64,000 nucleotides of DNA from Parasponia andersonii (GCA_002914805.1 JXTB01000046.1:707073-771072); one strand, 5' to 3'; shown: positions 11,231-25,207, counted from the stretch's first letter. Numbers and translations are program-made. Notes: generated by a model not told the origin, from the sequence alone.

Positions 11231-12100
11231 AATGCAATTAAGGTTTAATTAAGAATCTTTATCTCATAATATCAAATCATGTGATTTGACGAAAGAACAT
11301 ATATTACTACTAGACCTCCTAACTCTTATATCGGTTCATCTCAAAAAAGCTCTTATAAGAGTTACCTTTTTTACTTAAAGTTTGATGCTTGCATCAGTCA
11401 ATACATCCCAATTATCCATTTCTATGGATCCCACAGTGAAAATCTACCTAGATAGACAACTAAGATTTGTCAGTCGCGACTAACATAGCTGTCCTCTTAC
11501 CTATAAATATGTGAAACAGGAAGTAGTGCATGGGTCAGGATTATTAACTTATTATCATACAAGAGTTGTGAGGCCTTAAAATTATTCTTGACGTTTCATA
11601 AACTATCAAGAAATATTTTCTTGTACTCAGTAAAATTCCAGAATTCATGCCCTTATCATGTAAATATATTTATACATTTCTTTTGATTCATTTAGCATTG
11701 CATTTTGCACCACCCTAGGAAAAACAAAGTGCATTCTAGGACAATAATATCTGATCCTATTTGTTTAAAGTCAATAGTACTTGATTGTATTGGTGGATGC
11801 TTAGGCAAAGTGAATTAAAGCATAAGTAAAACCCAATAAGACGGATGCAATATTATAGGAATACACATAAGGTACATAAAACAATAAAGACTGATGAGCG
11901 GCACAAAGTTCAAAAAGATATGAAAAATGTGTTGGACTGTCTGTACTAAGCTGTTTCGATTGCTACAAAATAAGCATAAATTACACAAAGTTGTAGTAGG
12001 AGTATCCATCTGCGAGAAAAAGTACGATTTTATAGTATTAAGTAGTGTTAAAGCAAGCTCTGTCTTTTGATACTTCTTTATATATGGAGTCTTCACCGTG
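11231..12100. other. Intergenic, no feature
   Basis: AT-rich sequence in which I see no gene, RNA or transposon end. The open frames in it are short and without domain character. Confidence 0.4.
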
Positions 12101-12251
12101 TCTTGATGACCTCAAGTGCATGCAATGCAATCTTCTAAATATTGAATTTGTAATTGAGGTGGTGAGAATTAGCTTGCTCTCGTCTTGATGACATCAAGTG
12201 CCTGCAATGCCATTTTCTAATATTGAAATTGTACCTGAGATGATGAGAATT

Positions 12252-12301
<50 letters not shown>
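12101..12301. repeat. Diverged ~80-bp tandem duplication plus (TC)n
   Basis: A unit beginning gtcttgatgac-tcaagtgc and ending gtgagaattagct-/gatgagaattagct occurs at about 12101-12180 and 12181-12254. A pure TC run of about 48 bases follows (12254-12301), then a short TA run. Confidence 0.65.
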
Positions 12302-12303
<2 letters not shown>

Positions 12304-13479
12304 ATATATATATTATATTATATCAATCTGTCTATCTATCAAAGTATACTGCATATATGTTTCCACAATTTTCATGATCAATACATAAACAATAATAAGA
12401 GATGCCATGCATCATGTATCATTGTTTGAGTTTTTGAATTAATTATAAACTCACACGTTAAATATTTAACCAAAACATAATTTTACCAAACAAAATCTAC
12501 AAAATTTCACATTTACAATTTACGACTACTGCTCGAACAACTAATACTAATAATGTTATGCATTGCATTTTATGACTATATCTAACTTACTCTTACATTA
12601 TGTATGCCACTAGCTAGTATGGCAGTGCTTGAGGCATGCTGCAGCTTATAGATGATATGGATATGTATACTATACATGTGGGATCTATAATGGCCAACAA
12701 AGTGCGTTGCTTTCTATAACAAGGGAAAATAATTACTGTGGAATTGAATAATTTTTTTTTTTAAAGTAAGTAGCTACAATGATTATTTCTTGGTGGGTCT
12801 TCTCTGCAAAAACCTGCTCCAAAAAGTTTATTTATCAAATAAAACCTTTAGTATATCAGGGAGGGAAAGTGGAATGAAGAAACTACTAAGAGAAAAAAAA
12901 AATTATAAAAAAAAAGGAGGTTTCTGATTTAAGAAGCATTGAAGAACGAAAAGGGTAAACGCGGTGCGCAATGAGTTGGAACTTGGACCTATATACCTCA
13001 CCTTTTACATCTCGGGTCAAACCCAATAGGGGGGAAAAGAGCTATAGCTACTATTCACTGGTAAGAAAATTATGTGATCAAACATGAGAATTTTTAATTT
13101 TTTTTTTTTAAAAAGGGACAACTTAGATGGTCCCCAGCTCCAACATTGGTTCATAAGTAATTAATACCACGTACAAGAGAATAATAAATGTGCAATATAT
13201 GTAACTTGTAAGATTATAACGGTAATAGATCAATTATCTTAGAATGATATTTTCTCATGAAGTGAAAAAAGGGAACCAAAGTGGGGTAAGCTGCAATTAA
13301 TTAGAAGTCAGAAAATGTACAAACAGTGATGTATATATATATATAACATAGCTGGACCATTAACGAGGGAAAGATCAATTATTGGTTACTAAGAAGAACA
13401 AGTAAAAGAAGTTGAAGAAGAAACAATAATTGATGTTATGATTACATATCTATATATAGGTACAAGAAATAGGGATAAC
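12302..13479. other. Intergenic, no feature
   Basis: AT-rich, with no supported gene. Short A/T homopolymers occur around 12748, 12892 and 13100. Confidence 0.4.
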
Positions 13480-13480
13480 A

Positions 13481-13622
13481 TGACACATGAATAAGGACTT
13501 GGAAAATCAAGAATCAAGATGACATAAAATGATACATTACTAGAAAATAGATATGAGGATTTGACATGACTGACCGATTAAGAACTGGGAAAGTCAAGAA
13601 TATATGTGACATAAAATGATAA
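13481..13622. repeat. ~70-bp imperfect direct repeat
   Basis: The pattern gaca-tga...aaga-ctggga/ttggaaaatcaagaat...gacataaaatgata occurs at about 13480-13535 and again at 13563-13621. It is non-coding and its origin is unknown. Confidence 0.5.
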
Positions 13623-13912
13623 ATTATTAAAAGTATGTAGGTGTTTAGAAACACAAGTAAATGGAGGCAAATTAATGAAAAGGAGGAGCTCCCTTCAGTC
13701 CAAGCACAGAGAAAGAGGGATGCAAAATATCTCCCGCTTCATTCACGCAACCACAGTAGAAAATGCTTTTATATGAATCTCTCCGTTGCTTTTATTGATC
13801 AATATTTCTCTACTGAGCGCTTGAATGAATGAGTCGGCAGTTACTTCACCATCCCCATTTTTGTCATATCCATGAGTGGGCTGAAGGAAGCTCTCACTCA
13901 CCATTAGATTTC

Positions 13913-13949
<37 letters not shown>

Positions 13950-14504
13950 CTATACGTTATATCCCGCAGTTCAAGTTTATATAAGTAATGCATTATGCAC
14001 TTATAAATTACCTAATCAAACATTATTTATGTCCAAACTAAGTAAATAGAGTTACTCCTTTGAACTAAAGTATATATTTTACAGTGCACCACTATAGCTT
14101 GCCCCGGCAGTACAAATTTAGTACTCAAAACTACTATTCTGGAAATAATTAATGAAAAATTGATTAATCAATCAATAATTAAATGTTATAATTACTAGCC
14201 TTTTAATTTTTGAACTAATGTGTATAGTCCAAAATATCAAGAGTATGATCGTGATTATATACACATACATAGTATAAGAGCTATGCACTAATTATATCTA
14301 GTTCTGTAAAAATGCCCAAGATTATAATTAACAAAAAAAAAATTCAAGCATCTTCATGATAAATTACTTCTTATTTCAGATATATAAATGATCAATGCCC
14401 CAAACAGTTAACGTTGTCCAGAACTATATATATGCATATATATATATATATTATAGGAAACAAAAGAAGTTTACAAGACGATGATAAGATATCATCGGGG
14501 CCAG

Positions 14505-14547
<43 letters not shown>

Positions 14548-14900
14548 TATATTATCAGGGCCACTCATCCTAAACCGGTAGACACAGAAGCAATTTTGTC
14601 TCCGCCCCATGAATAGGCTCATGTCGTGTATATATATACAGAGTTATAACTTAGTTTAGTCAAACATTAACTTCCATGAAATATGAATCACAACATGTAA
14701 CGAAAGTAAAACTAAATCGAGAGAGAGAGGTAATGTTTAAACCAGCTATAACTGATGATCAGGAACAATATACATAACTGTGTTTTATTATAATTTCGGA
14801 CTCTAAACATACAAATACAAATACCAATATAACAAGAACCCAGAGCGTAATGTATCTAATAACTAGGAAAAAAGCTTAATTAGCCGAAAAAAGAGAACAA
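13623..14900. other. Intergenic with TA microsatellites
   Basis: TA runs occur at 13916-13947 and 14508-14544. A duplicated short phrase, ggaccagaactatatat-like, occurs near 14413 and 14498 around the TA tracts. No coding region is supported; an open frame at 14392-14622 is TA-repeat-derived. Confidence 0.4.
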
Positions 14901-15443
14901 GAAAAGTTATAAAGACTACTTTCAGAAGAATATTAACCAGAGCATATATAATACATGTAGGGATATATATATATATTTACATGTATATATATATATTTTT
15001 TATGTACAACCCATTCATCAAAATCTGCTAGCTATTTCTTTTCAGAAAGACTGCTCAGAGTGATTCAGTCAAGTACTGAACTTTAACAAATTACTGCCCC
15101 AATAATAAGTAAAGAAACAAATATTAAAAAAAACCCAGTTTCTGTAAGATCAATTAAAACTCAAAAAGTTTAGTGGCACACCTATATATATACATATTTA
15201 TATATAGATCGGCATCAGATTATAACACAGCAGCAGCAGATAAACTGATAGTGAAAGCACAAAGAGTATATATGAAAGGAAAATCCTAAAGCAAGCAAAG
15301 ACATATAACATATATATATATGCATCTGATCAGAATGTACCCTGGAAAAGTAGTAAACCCCTTTGAGAATCGTTTCAGTAAAACTGTCTTCTAAGAGCAA
15401 AACAAAGAGAGCATATTTATACATAATCGATCTCTGAAAAATG

Positions 15444-15495
<52 letters not shown>

Positions 15496-16010
15496 AATAA
15501 ATAAATGCAGCTAAAAAAGAAAATACAAGAGCCAATAATTGAGTGTATGACATGTAGAAAAATAAAAATAAAAATAAAAAAGAAAGACAGTAAAAAGTAA
15601 TACTTAACTGTAGGTCTTGGTATCTATGTTGAAAATACACTCCATATCCTTGAAACCCTAAACTCGAATATGTATTGCTGAAAGCCCTAGCTAGCTCCTG
15701 ATAAAAAAAAAAAGCTACCTCTTCGTACAATTTTTTTTGGCTGGGGGTAAAGATGAAAAAAATAAATGACTTGCCCAGAATAAGAGAGAGTTTTTTTTTC
15801 AAAAAAATCTATTTTTTATTTTAATTTTTAATGTAGAGGAGATGATGGGTCACTGTCTCCATGAGAGTCAGAGACAGGAAAGTGACTCCAAAATCTTCAG
15901 AAATCTAACACAGGGCAAGAGAGAGAAAATTACAGAAAGAGAGAGAGAGAGAGAGAGGGAATAGCTATTGCTAGGGTAGGGAGGGGACTGGGTTTTTAAT
16001 TTTTTCCTGT
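14901..16010 (-). other. Possible transcribed leader with CT-rich tracts, no coding region
   Basis: Read on the minus strand, this has a CT-rich stretch (about 15922-15960), a short hairpin (tgtctc...gagaca, about 15857-15879) and another CT/TA tract (15450-15495). Between them lies a non-repetitive stretch (about 15600-15710) containing agctagctagggctttcagc. This resembles plant 5' untranslated or non-coding transcript sequence. The 195-codon open frame over it is low complexity (RERERER) and has no domain. I do not recognise any miRNA in it. Confidence 0.25.
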
Positions 16011-19000
16011 CTCCAGTGATTTGTAGTAGATAATGTTAATAAAAACAAAAAATTAATGTGAAAAGTAATATATATATATATATATATATCACCTGCAAGT
16101 ACTAGTGAAAGAGGCAACTAGTAGCATTGTTAAATTCCTTAAAAAAACAAAAAAAAAAAAAGCAAAGTTTTTTTTTTTAAAGAAAGAAAGTTGAAACCAG
16201 CCTTCTAAAAGTCCAAATTAACCAAAGATAAAGTGAGAAGGTAATTGAGATGCAAGGAGGGTAAATTTGACATTTTAATCTATTAATGCATGCGCTTATT
16301 GGAGAATAGAATATAATTATATCATAGGGCAGCAACCAACAGCAACAACCACCACTATACTACCAACCAACACCATCTGATGATCTCTACCTCTTTTTTT
16401 CAATACCACTGTTTCTCCCCCACTTTAGCCGAGGATAACAAACTTGGCAAGTCAACAAGTTGTGTAGGTACACTTGATGAAAGCGCTTTTTTTTTTTTTA
16501 CGTATTTCAAATCCTGGATTACATCATCTAAATCAATAGTATGAAAATTAAATTAAAGTTGATAAAAATGTAACGGTTTGAACACATTGACTAGTGATAG
16601 CGAGTATAGTTAGTACCACTACCATACCGTATACTTTGCTCTAGTTTCTGACTTAAAAATTCATTCACAATTAACTCGACTATGTGTATTTGGTATGATA
16701 TAGAAATTCTTAGTTTCCCACTTTAGCTCTACTCATTCACATTGTTGTTTACTGTTCGAAAAAGTAGTTCAGTTGGGATATGTTTTGCTATACGCAAAGT
16801 CATCTTCATGCCTTTATAGTCCACTTGAAATGATTGGCATAGTTACCTTTATTTTTTAATTTATCTAATTAATTTTCTGCATCCCATAACTCTCACCCTT
16901 TGTGCCATATAGATCTCTTATCACGATATTAGATTTGCTTTTATGATCAGGTTTTTACGTATAGAATAGGAAAAGAAAGAATATAGAGGAGAATATATAC
17001 ATTTCTAAATTATATTATTGGGTGTTATATAGTGTATATTATATGTAAGTGTAACAAACATTCAATAAAGGCTCAAAGAATTCCCACCATCTTCCTTCAG
17101 CAATTTATAAATTTTATACAACATTTAGATATTAGATGTTCTTTTTTCTTCTTGAACTCTCAATTATATTGTATTATTGACAAGTTATTAGGATATATAT
17201 ATATATATATATATATATAACTCGCATTAGCATAGGCTTGACTAATTATGAAACTGCTTTGGGAAATAAAAGAAGAAAAGAAAGCCTATTGTAGCCAAAA
17301 GATTCATGTCAGGTTAAAGAAAAAGTAACTCGTCCAATCTACCCTTTTTAAGATCACTTACGGAAATGCCCAATTGAACCTGCACATATATATTTATATA
17401 ATTAGGGTACCCTTCTTTTAAAAATAGTTGTAACCTTTTTCTTTCAAATTGTGGTCCAGGATTTGCCGCTCAATATATATATATATACATATATATATTC
17501 ATACTACTGTGGTTAAAATGATACTATTTTCTCTTCATAGAGAGTCAATGAGAAAATGATGTCACGTCATTCTTAAGTTTAACAAATTCTGATCAACAAT
17601 CTATAAACATTCAATGCTAACATTATTATTAGTTTCGGAGAATTAATTTACTGATCACGTCATCCATGTCATGTGCTCTCGCTGAATATGCCACTCAATA
17701 TTAGATATGATATTATCCCAAACTCTCATAAATGTTTTTTTGCTTCCTTAGCTGTAGCCATCTGCATCGCAGAGAGTGCTCGTCCGTGCGTTTCATAGTC
17801 TTGTTTGCCATCATAATATATAGTAGTATACACACAAACAACACACACATATACAGTCCTATCTAGCCTTTGTTTACTTTTTGTTCAGAAACAACGTGAA
17901 AGTGGAAATAATTGGCCCGGAAAGGACAGTCCTTTTTGTGCAATTTGGCTCCAAAAACAGACTCGCTAGCTAGCTAGATAGGTAGCTTCACTTCCAACAA
18001 GTTATAACCAAAACACAGCAGAAACTGGAAACTCTTATCTGGTTCTCTCTAAACCCGAAAATTGCAATAATATATGGTATTTGGGTACTTTTGCAGAGAG
18101 CTTTAAGAACTTTAAACATGCCCATTTATGAGAAAAGATCAAAATCCAAAACCCAGAACTTAAAGGACTGAGAAAAATGAAAAGGGTATAAAAATCAAGA
18201 TGGTACTGATGCAGATTATGGGAGTCAATTCCATAAGGAAGTTCCATTATGAAGAAGAGGAAGTAATAAGAGATTGAGCGGTTGGTGGTCCCAAAAGGGT
18301 ATTTGTTTTCATTTTTGAGTGGTATTGCTGTAAGGAAAATGAAGACATACTTACTGTTTTCCACCCAAGTGTGGAAAAAAACCCATGAGCTGTTTTTGTT
18401 TTACTTTTGGGCACTAACAGAGATGTATGACGATTGCAGGGATGACAAAGTGTTGCTGGTTGATCCTCACAACCATCTAAATTGGGGAACAATAGCCTGA
18501 CACAGAGATTGTACCAGCTATATCCTCGTGATGCACAATTCTGATCATACATTCATCCAGATAGGTAGTAGCATTAATAACCATTTACGATGAGCACAGA
18601 TGTATGTCTAGTTATAGAATCACACACAAACATACAATTCTATTGTCAATAAAAGGGAATGTATAATCAAAAATCAAAATTATCCTATCCAACTTTAGCA
18701 ATAGAAAAATATCCCATATTAGTTGGTCAAATTTCTTTTTTCATTAATGTACATAACAGACATTTCCACGTGCATATTTCGACTATTCATACTTCAGGGA
18801 GCCAAGTTAGCATACCGTACATTCTAATTCGAATAAAGCATCTAGCCAAGCTCAGGATCAGGGAAGCAACGGTCCATAATTCCTAGCTAGGTGGAAAAGG
18901 AGTGCAAAAAACTAAAGGAAAGCAACTATTTTTCATGATACAATGTATCCAATCATTATTGCATGTTTCCTTACTATTTTATTTCAAAACTTTCTTTCTT

Positions 19001-19735
19001 ATTTGAATATGAGTTTTTAATATCATCAAATGTACGCACGCTACAACAGTTCCTACCACATAAATCCCCGAAAAAGAAAACCCTCTAAGATAATAGCTAT
19101 GAGCAAAACTTGGCAACACTGACGGATATGTCCCTCTATGACTCCGAGGGCGTTTTCTGCTTTTATTTTCGATTCACTTCTTGTCCTAAAGAAACTTTGT
19201 TAAAAACATGACACCGCACAAGGCAGAACAAACTCAGCATAACCATGTTACCTGCTATTGTATATGAAGAAATCCTTACATAAAAAACCCTTTGTTCAGA
19301 ACGGGCAGGAAGTTCAGGAGAGAGAAACGCAAAAGTGATAATAAAAAGATGTTTTGAAAGGGAAAATTTGGAATGAGGAGAAGATTTTTTTTATATATTA
19401 ATATATATTATATACAAAAAGATTGACCTGTCGTGGATGGAATTCCATTTATATCAAAATTCAAAATGTGTGTGGATGAGAATACAGTATTGAGCTAACC
19501 ATCACATTAGTCTGGAGGATTGACTTGGCAAACCGTGGATCATCATACCTCACAGTCAAAACATATGGAACCCGGACTTGTTCGCATTAGATTCTTGATG
19601 GTACCTTCCACTTAATATTCTGGAGGCAAGTTAATGGTGAGAAAATGTAACAAGTAACTATTCCATTTTCTGTTGAGACGAAATGGCTCTTTTCATAAAA
19701 TGCCAGGTGTGCAACAAAACAGAGACACTTTCATT
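16011..19735. other. Long gene-poor stretch
   Basis: It contains TA microsatellites (16070-16089, 17192-17220, 17474-17500) and CAACA-rich sequence (16330-16375). I find no domain-bearing frame. The 18247-18552 minus frame (101 codons) has several cysteines but no recognisable motif. The part nearest 19735 is presumably the 3' untranslated region of the RING gene. Confidence 0.4.
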
Positions 19736-20842
19736 TCAGAACAACTGAAACAACAAATTTGTTGATCCATCGCCAAACGTACGTAGATCCTGAGGTTTAA
19801 CCAACGCCCGGCATAGAGGGCAAGTCCTTTCTCTTTCAAACCTGAAACACAAGTAATTCTATGTTACTCTATGCCAATATGATAGTTAAAATATGTCAGT
19901 TCGTAACTGTAACTGGTAGGCATGTTTTGAAACTTTGGTTAAGCTAAGCAGCTATTACACTCCTAAAAGTGGCATCCAGTTCACCCGAAGGTGAAAACTA
20001 AAAAGATAAGCCGGATACACAAAAGCTAGGGGCTCCCTTGCTCAAGAGATAGAAGTTAAGAGGGTTCACAGAGAGGAATATCTACATCTTGACTTAAAAG
20101 GTGTAACAAAGGCACTCTTCTTTCTACAGTACTCTATATTTAAGGAAGAGTATATGCAAAAACAGGAAAAAAAAAATGAGAATATAAATGCAGAGTGTTT
20201 CTACCAAAAAAGAACCACAGAACCACATGAGAAACATATATATCAAGTAACTCCTACGCAATGGCTTCTTTCTTTTTGTCATTTAGTATTACTGGCCTAT
20301 GCGTTGCTCCGTGATTTTACATATTGAAGCTCTTCACTGACGCTCAAGAATCACATAAAGAAAGAAAACCATCTTTACAATACAAATTATACAATATTGT
20401 GAACAAATTAGATACAAAGATAAGAACTAGAATGCATAGACTGACCACTCTGAAACGCAGTCCTCGCAGAAGATATGTTTACAGCGCAAAAGAATTGGTG
20501 CATGCATCTTCTCCTGGCAAATAGCACAGAGATCTCCAACTGCATTTACCTGAAATACAATCCTTGTGACTTAAAATGCAGTAATTATTAGTTGCAAAAA
20601 CTAAACTACTGTAATCATATTTGGAAAAAAAAAAAAAAAACCTGACATCTGCACCATGTAAGCATACAAAAGCAAAGAGAGGTAGACAAAAACATGGTAA
20701 CAAAACTATAGAATAAACCCTAGGCACCTAGCTAGGTTCTTTTGGTTGTGAGTTTACTTTCTCAGACTAACCATGGAAGGTCAAATTCTTTGTGGAAAAA
20801 TTTTCAACCTACAACATTTTAAGAAAAGAAAGAAATATTTTA

Positions 20843-20881
<39 letters not shown>

Positions 20882-23392
20882 ATATTTTTTCTACTGGTAA
20901 GCACAAGATGACATCCAATCTATGGTTTTAAAAGACATCTCNNNNNNNNNNNNNNNNNNNNNNNNNNNNNNNNNNNNNNNNNNNNNNNNNNNNNNNNNNN
21001 NNNNNNNNNNNNNNNNNNNNNNNNNNNNNNNNNNNNNNNNNNNNNNNNNNNNNNNNNNNNNNNNNNNNNNNNNNNNNNNNNNNNNNNNNNNNNNNNNNNN
21101 NNNNNNNNNNNNNNNNNNNNNNNNNNNNNNNNNNNNNNNNNNNNNNNNNNNNNNNNNNNNNNNNNNNNNNNNNNNNNNNNNNNNNNNNNNNNNNNNNNNN
21201 NNNNNNNNNNNNNNNNNNNNNNNNNNNNNNNNNNNNNNNNNNNNNNNNNNNNNNNNNNNNNNNNNNNNNNNNNNNNNNNNNNNNNNNNNNNNNNNNNNNN
21301 NNNNNNNNNNNNNNNNNNNNNNNNNNNNNNNNNNNNNNNNNNNNNNNNNNNNNNNNNNNNNNNATAATTTGGAAAGTTACAGAATAGAGATAATACCAAA
21401 CTACTTATGAGACAATTATAAATTTTAACAAGGGTTTAAGAAAAAGGAAAGCAATATAATCTCTATTCAAAGTTTCATCCCCATCTTAAATGTCAAACCC
21501 TTCAGTGAAACTTGCTAAGATCCACTATCTATCATTCTATTGTAAAGGCAAACTATGATTATGAATCAATAGCAATAGATATTTGATAATATGTAAACTG
21601 AAAAGAAAATGAAACTAAAGAAACAGGAAAGGAAAATTCTTACCATTTACCAAAACGATGAAAATTACATGCCAGAAGGGTGGTATTTCTTTTGGAGGAA
21701 GCATAAACAATGGGTATAAAAGATCATCATTCTGGAACCACCAGTAGATACCAACTACGTGAAGCATAAAAGCAATGAAAATGCCAACAAGGATATAAGT
21801 TTTCCTTTCTCCCTGTAGAAAACAACAACTAGTCAGCCTCTATCTGCTAAAAGGGGAACTTAGGTCGAGTGAATAAAAACTCAAAATCTGAAGACACACC
21901 TTTAGAGCCGTTTGCCTCCGAATGATATCATTTGATTTAAACATGACAGCTGATATCCATAATGTAACAAAAAAACCTGAAGTTCTCCAAAAAAAAAATT
22001 CAAATCAAAAGGTGCACACGGGGTGAAGTAGGACACTAGGACACATAATTTGTCAACTACAAAGTTGCATCAAACACTAGAAATAAAAATGATACAATTC
22101 ACATAGAAGAAGCTTATGCTTAGGAAGAAGGAATCTCAGAACCTGAATACTAATACCCTCATAAGCTGTCAAAATGTCCCATGAACATCAATGTTCAACA
22201 AGAAAATAGTATTTCCCTTGTGCTATAGACTATAATTTCAATGCCTTCGACCACAGACATGTCTTTTGTGAACAAAGTGAGGTGCATTCATGCCAGGACT
22301 AATGGGCACCTTAATCTCAATTGACCTAGAGCAGACCTTTTATGCTATCAATCACATCAATTTGGCTAAGTACATACTACATAGCAAGAGTCTCAATGAA
22401 GTCTCAAGTCTTAAAAATGGTTTCTTTTTTAGTTTCATTACCAATTATCACACGGGTTAACCTGCAAAAATATACCCAAAAGAATGGTCTTTCCACAGAA
22501 TTAACCCTAATTTTTTACTTCTGCAAGATTATATGCCTCTACAACTATGAAGTTACAGTTTTTCATAATGGTTTCTTCTACAGTTTCATAGCCAATTATC
22601 AAAAACACACTATCTATATGGATGAAAATTCTAACTCAAAACGGTCAATTGAACGATTTCTAGCACTACCCATTTTGCTAAAACAAGCTTTGATTTGAAC
22701 CCAAATCTAACACTAAGAAGAGAAACAGTACCAAGCAAATGCTGACGAATGAACACGACGAGCAACAGAATCGAAAACGGAAGAATCTGCTCAATCCATT
22801 TGGCAATCTGTTGAATGTCGTAACTCTGGTAAGAAGAATCATCCTGTAGCGACGGAGCCCCAGGAACGGACACCGCCGACGAGAGAGAAACCAGCGGAGC
22901 TCTCCCGCTCGCCTCGGCGATTCGGGCCGAACCGGGCTGATCATCATCATCCAACGCCGCCGCCATTCTCAACGATCCACCATCCCCGTCCACACCACCA
23001 CCACCACCTTCTCCTCCTCCTTCCCCCACTCGAGACGAAAAAGACCGGTCTTCTCCCTCCTCCTGCTCTCCGCCTCCGATAATCCGAATCGAAACCTCCG
23101 CGGGATCAACCCCACCGCCACCGCTGGTTCCACCGCCGGCGCAGGGCGGAGCAGGCGGGGGCGAATCGGGAACAGCAGCTCCGGCGTTGACCGCCTGGTC
23201 GTCCCTCCCCCGGTGAGCTGACCTGCCCGGGACTACGCCGGAATACTCCAGCACGAACGACAACGGCGACTGGAAGAAATTGAGCGCGGGTAGCTGCTGC
23301 AACACGCCCACCCCTCTCCTCGGACTAGTACTCCCGGCACCGCCACCAGTGTTGGCGTGGTAGGGCTCAGAAGCGTTACCCGACGCCTCCAT
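19736..23392 (-). CDS. RNFT-like membrane RING-type E3 ubiquitin ligase (one or more exons missing in gap)
   Basis: Exons read on the minus strand with GT-AG borders: 22732-23392 (start ATG, 220 codons plus 1 base), 21900-21976, 21644-21812, then the N gap, 20446-20549 and 19736-19841 (stop). Exon 1 is a long Gly/Pro/Ser-rich, acidic, probably disordered region ending in a first membrane segment ([13 protein letters not shown]). The next two exons add further membrane segments ([34 protein letters not shown]). The last two encode a C3HC4 [21 protein letters not shown]. The order of multi-pass membrane part then C-terminal RING matches the RNFT1/2 family and its plant homologues, which are ER-type membrane E3 ligases. 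The reading phase needs extra coding sequence between 21644 and 20549. The CT-rich tract at 23422-23446 is likely in the 5' leader. Confidence 0.88.
20846..20878. repeat. (GA)n microsatellite
   Basis: A pure GA run of about 33 bases inside an intron of the RING gene, about 60 bases from the edge of the N gap. The repeat may have caused the assembly break. Confidence 0.9.
20942..21363. other. Assembly gap, 422 N
   Basis: Unsequenced bases inside the RING E3 gene. The exon before it ends in phase 1 and the exon after it starts in phase 0. The family's region between the second membrane pair and the RING is absent from the visible sequence, so at least one exon lies in the gap. Confidence 0.97.
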
Positions 23393-23852
23393 TGCTAACC
23401 CAACCCTCTTCTTATTATTTACTCTCTCTCTCTCTCTCTCTCTCTGCAGAAACTCTTCTCTTCTCTTCTCTTCTTTTAAAGGTTTTTGTCGTTTTGTGAT
23501 CGGAACCAGGAAAAATGGAGGGAGAGAACGAAAAACGACAATCAAAGGCGATGGAACCTATACGAAACGGCAAGTTTTGTTCTGAGCCTCAGCCTCATGC
23601 CAATATTCGGGGCCCAAAACCAGGGCTCGCTCGTTTGCGTTTCTGCGCGTCTGGAAAGAAAAAACGATCGCCCTTCTTCACCACCTTGCTATTATTATTG
23701 CTTTTGTTACTAATAGCAGAGGCAAAAAGGGTCCGAGCCAAGGGAGAAGGCAAAGCCAAATATCCCCAGGGTATCAATCAATCCATCCCTCAGACCCCAA
23801 ATGAGAAGAAGCCAAACGTTGACCAATCAAAAGTCAACATTCCACTGGCTCA

Positions 23853-23890
<38 letters not shown>

Positions 23891-25207
23891 TTATTATTTT
23901 TTTACCTAACCGTNTTGATTATCAAATCTTTTTTTTTTTTTTTTTTTTCTTTTTTCTTTTTTAATTATTGTTTTCTCTGTGCCCTTTTGTTTATATAATA
24001 AGATCAGACTTGGCTGTTCGGGGTTACAACTGAGCTGAACTATGTAGGATATGCCTATTGGTTGGTGCATTCAAATTTTGAAGTCCAAAGTTTTAGCGTT
24101 CATTTTCTGTTTTTAAAAAAATGAACGTTCAGTGGTTAACATAAACGGCTTATTTTAAAAATATGAAGCATGAACTGAGACAAAATGGGACAAATAGTTG
24201 ATAAAAAAATATCAATTGAGAACTACTTTGTTAAGCACAATACACTAAGCAAATATTTAATGATTGGAATGTATTGTTATAGATACTTAGACACCTAATC
24301 ACTGTGACTAATCACTATAAAATAAAAATATGAAACACACCACAAAATTTTAAAATTACTACCCTTAATCACACTATTATTTTTATCCACTCAGGATTAA
24401 TTTAATTCATCTAGGATTTATAGGATGGGAAGAAAGAAAACATAACTCTAAACCTAATAGCCAAAATATAAATAAATAAACAAAATTGCATATGAATATT
24501 TTGAGTTCTATTTTCATGTTAGGATACTAGCCAATTGGTTGTCGTCTTCCTCTGACAATTGTTTTCTTATGTGTTAGTTTTTCTAATTCTTTTAGCTAAC
24601 TTCTTGGCTTTATTATTACAAAAATACTCATGCCCTCAACAGTTTCTATTTTTTAACCTTTGTTTGCGCGTTTAGCTTCATAAGCAATGGTCTCTTTAGT
24701 CTTTTTAACTCCAAATCCAATCTTCTCACGGGAGCACGAGTTTTTTGACAAAGACAACAACCCTTTACATAAATTCTATCGCAAAGACTTTGCCTTTTCT
24801 TTTTTTTTTAATTAATTATTTTGTATGCGTTTGTTGAACGGACGTTGCAGCGACTTGGACAAGTTTGGGGAGCAAGAAACCGTATGAAAGCATTTGATGA
24901 GCCAAGAAAATAGTGGCATATGCATCTTTGATGAGAAGTTTTTCTTAAACGAAACGATGTCGAATGAGTCGTAATCTTTTTGGCTAATTACAAGAACAAC
25001 ATGGAACATTCATTTAACTCGGTCCTCAAGTTTATGCATGACAAAAAAGACAGTGCTTCCACAACCCCATCAAACTCATGCAAATACATGTTAAAACGCT
25101 CAGACGGCTCATTAAACCTTGAGGATCTTTCATACATTTTACATAACCAGTTCTTATTTTTCAAAGAGAGAGCAATTTCAAATAGAAAGCAAACAAAGGC
25201 CAAAACA
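23393..25207. other. Intergenic between RING gene promoter and GLX2-2 3' end
   Basis: 23393-23560 is the 5' flank of the minus-strand RING gene. Two poly-T runs (23855-23887 and 23931-23948) bracket a single N at 23914, an assembly join. 24000-24800 is AT-rich with nothing recognised. About 24800-25207 is probably part of the long 3' untranslated region of GLX2-2; opposing open frames of 85-89 codons there show no domain. Confidence 0.5.

Noticed and set aside
15215-15802. 195-codon minus frame
   Set aside because: Low-complexity translation (Phe/Tyr/Ile runs and RERERER from a CT repeat), no domain, overlaps microsatellites.
16425-16462. tagccgaggataac...cttggcaagt, reminiscent of miR169
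   Set aside because: Too many differences from the conserved miR169 sequence and no pairing arm seen.
18247-18552. 101-codon minus frame with several Cys
   Set aside because: No signal peptide, no family pattern, and the opposite strand is equally open. Nothing supports it as a gene.
22978-23160. Simple GGT/GGA-rich stretch suspected as a separate repeat element
   Set aside because: It is in frame within exon 1 of the RING gene and encodes a Gly-rich disordered region.
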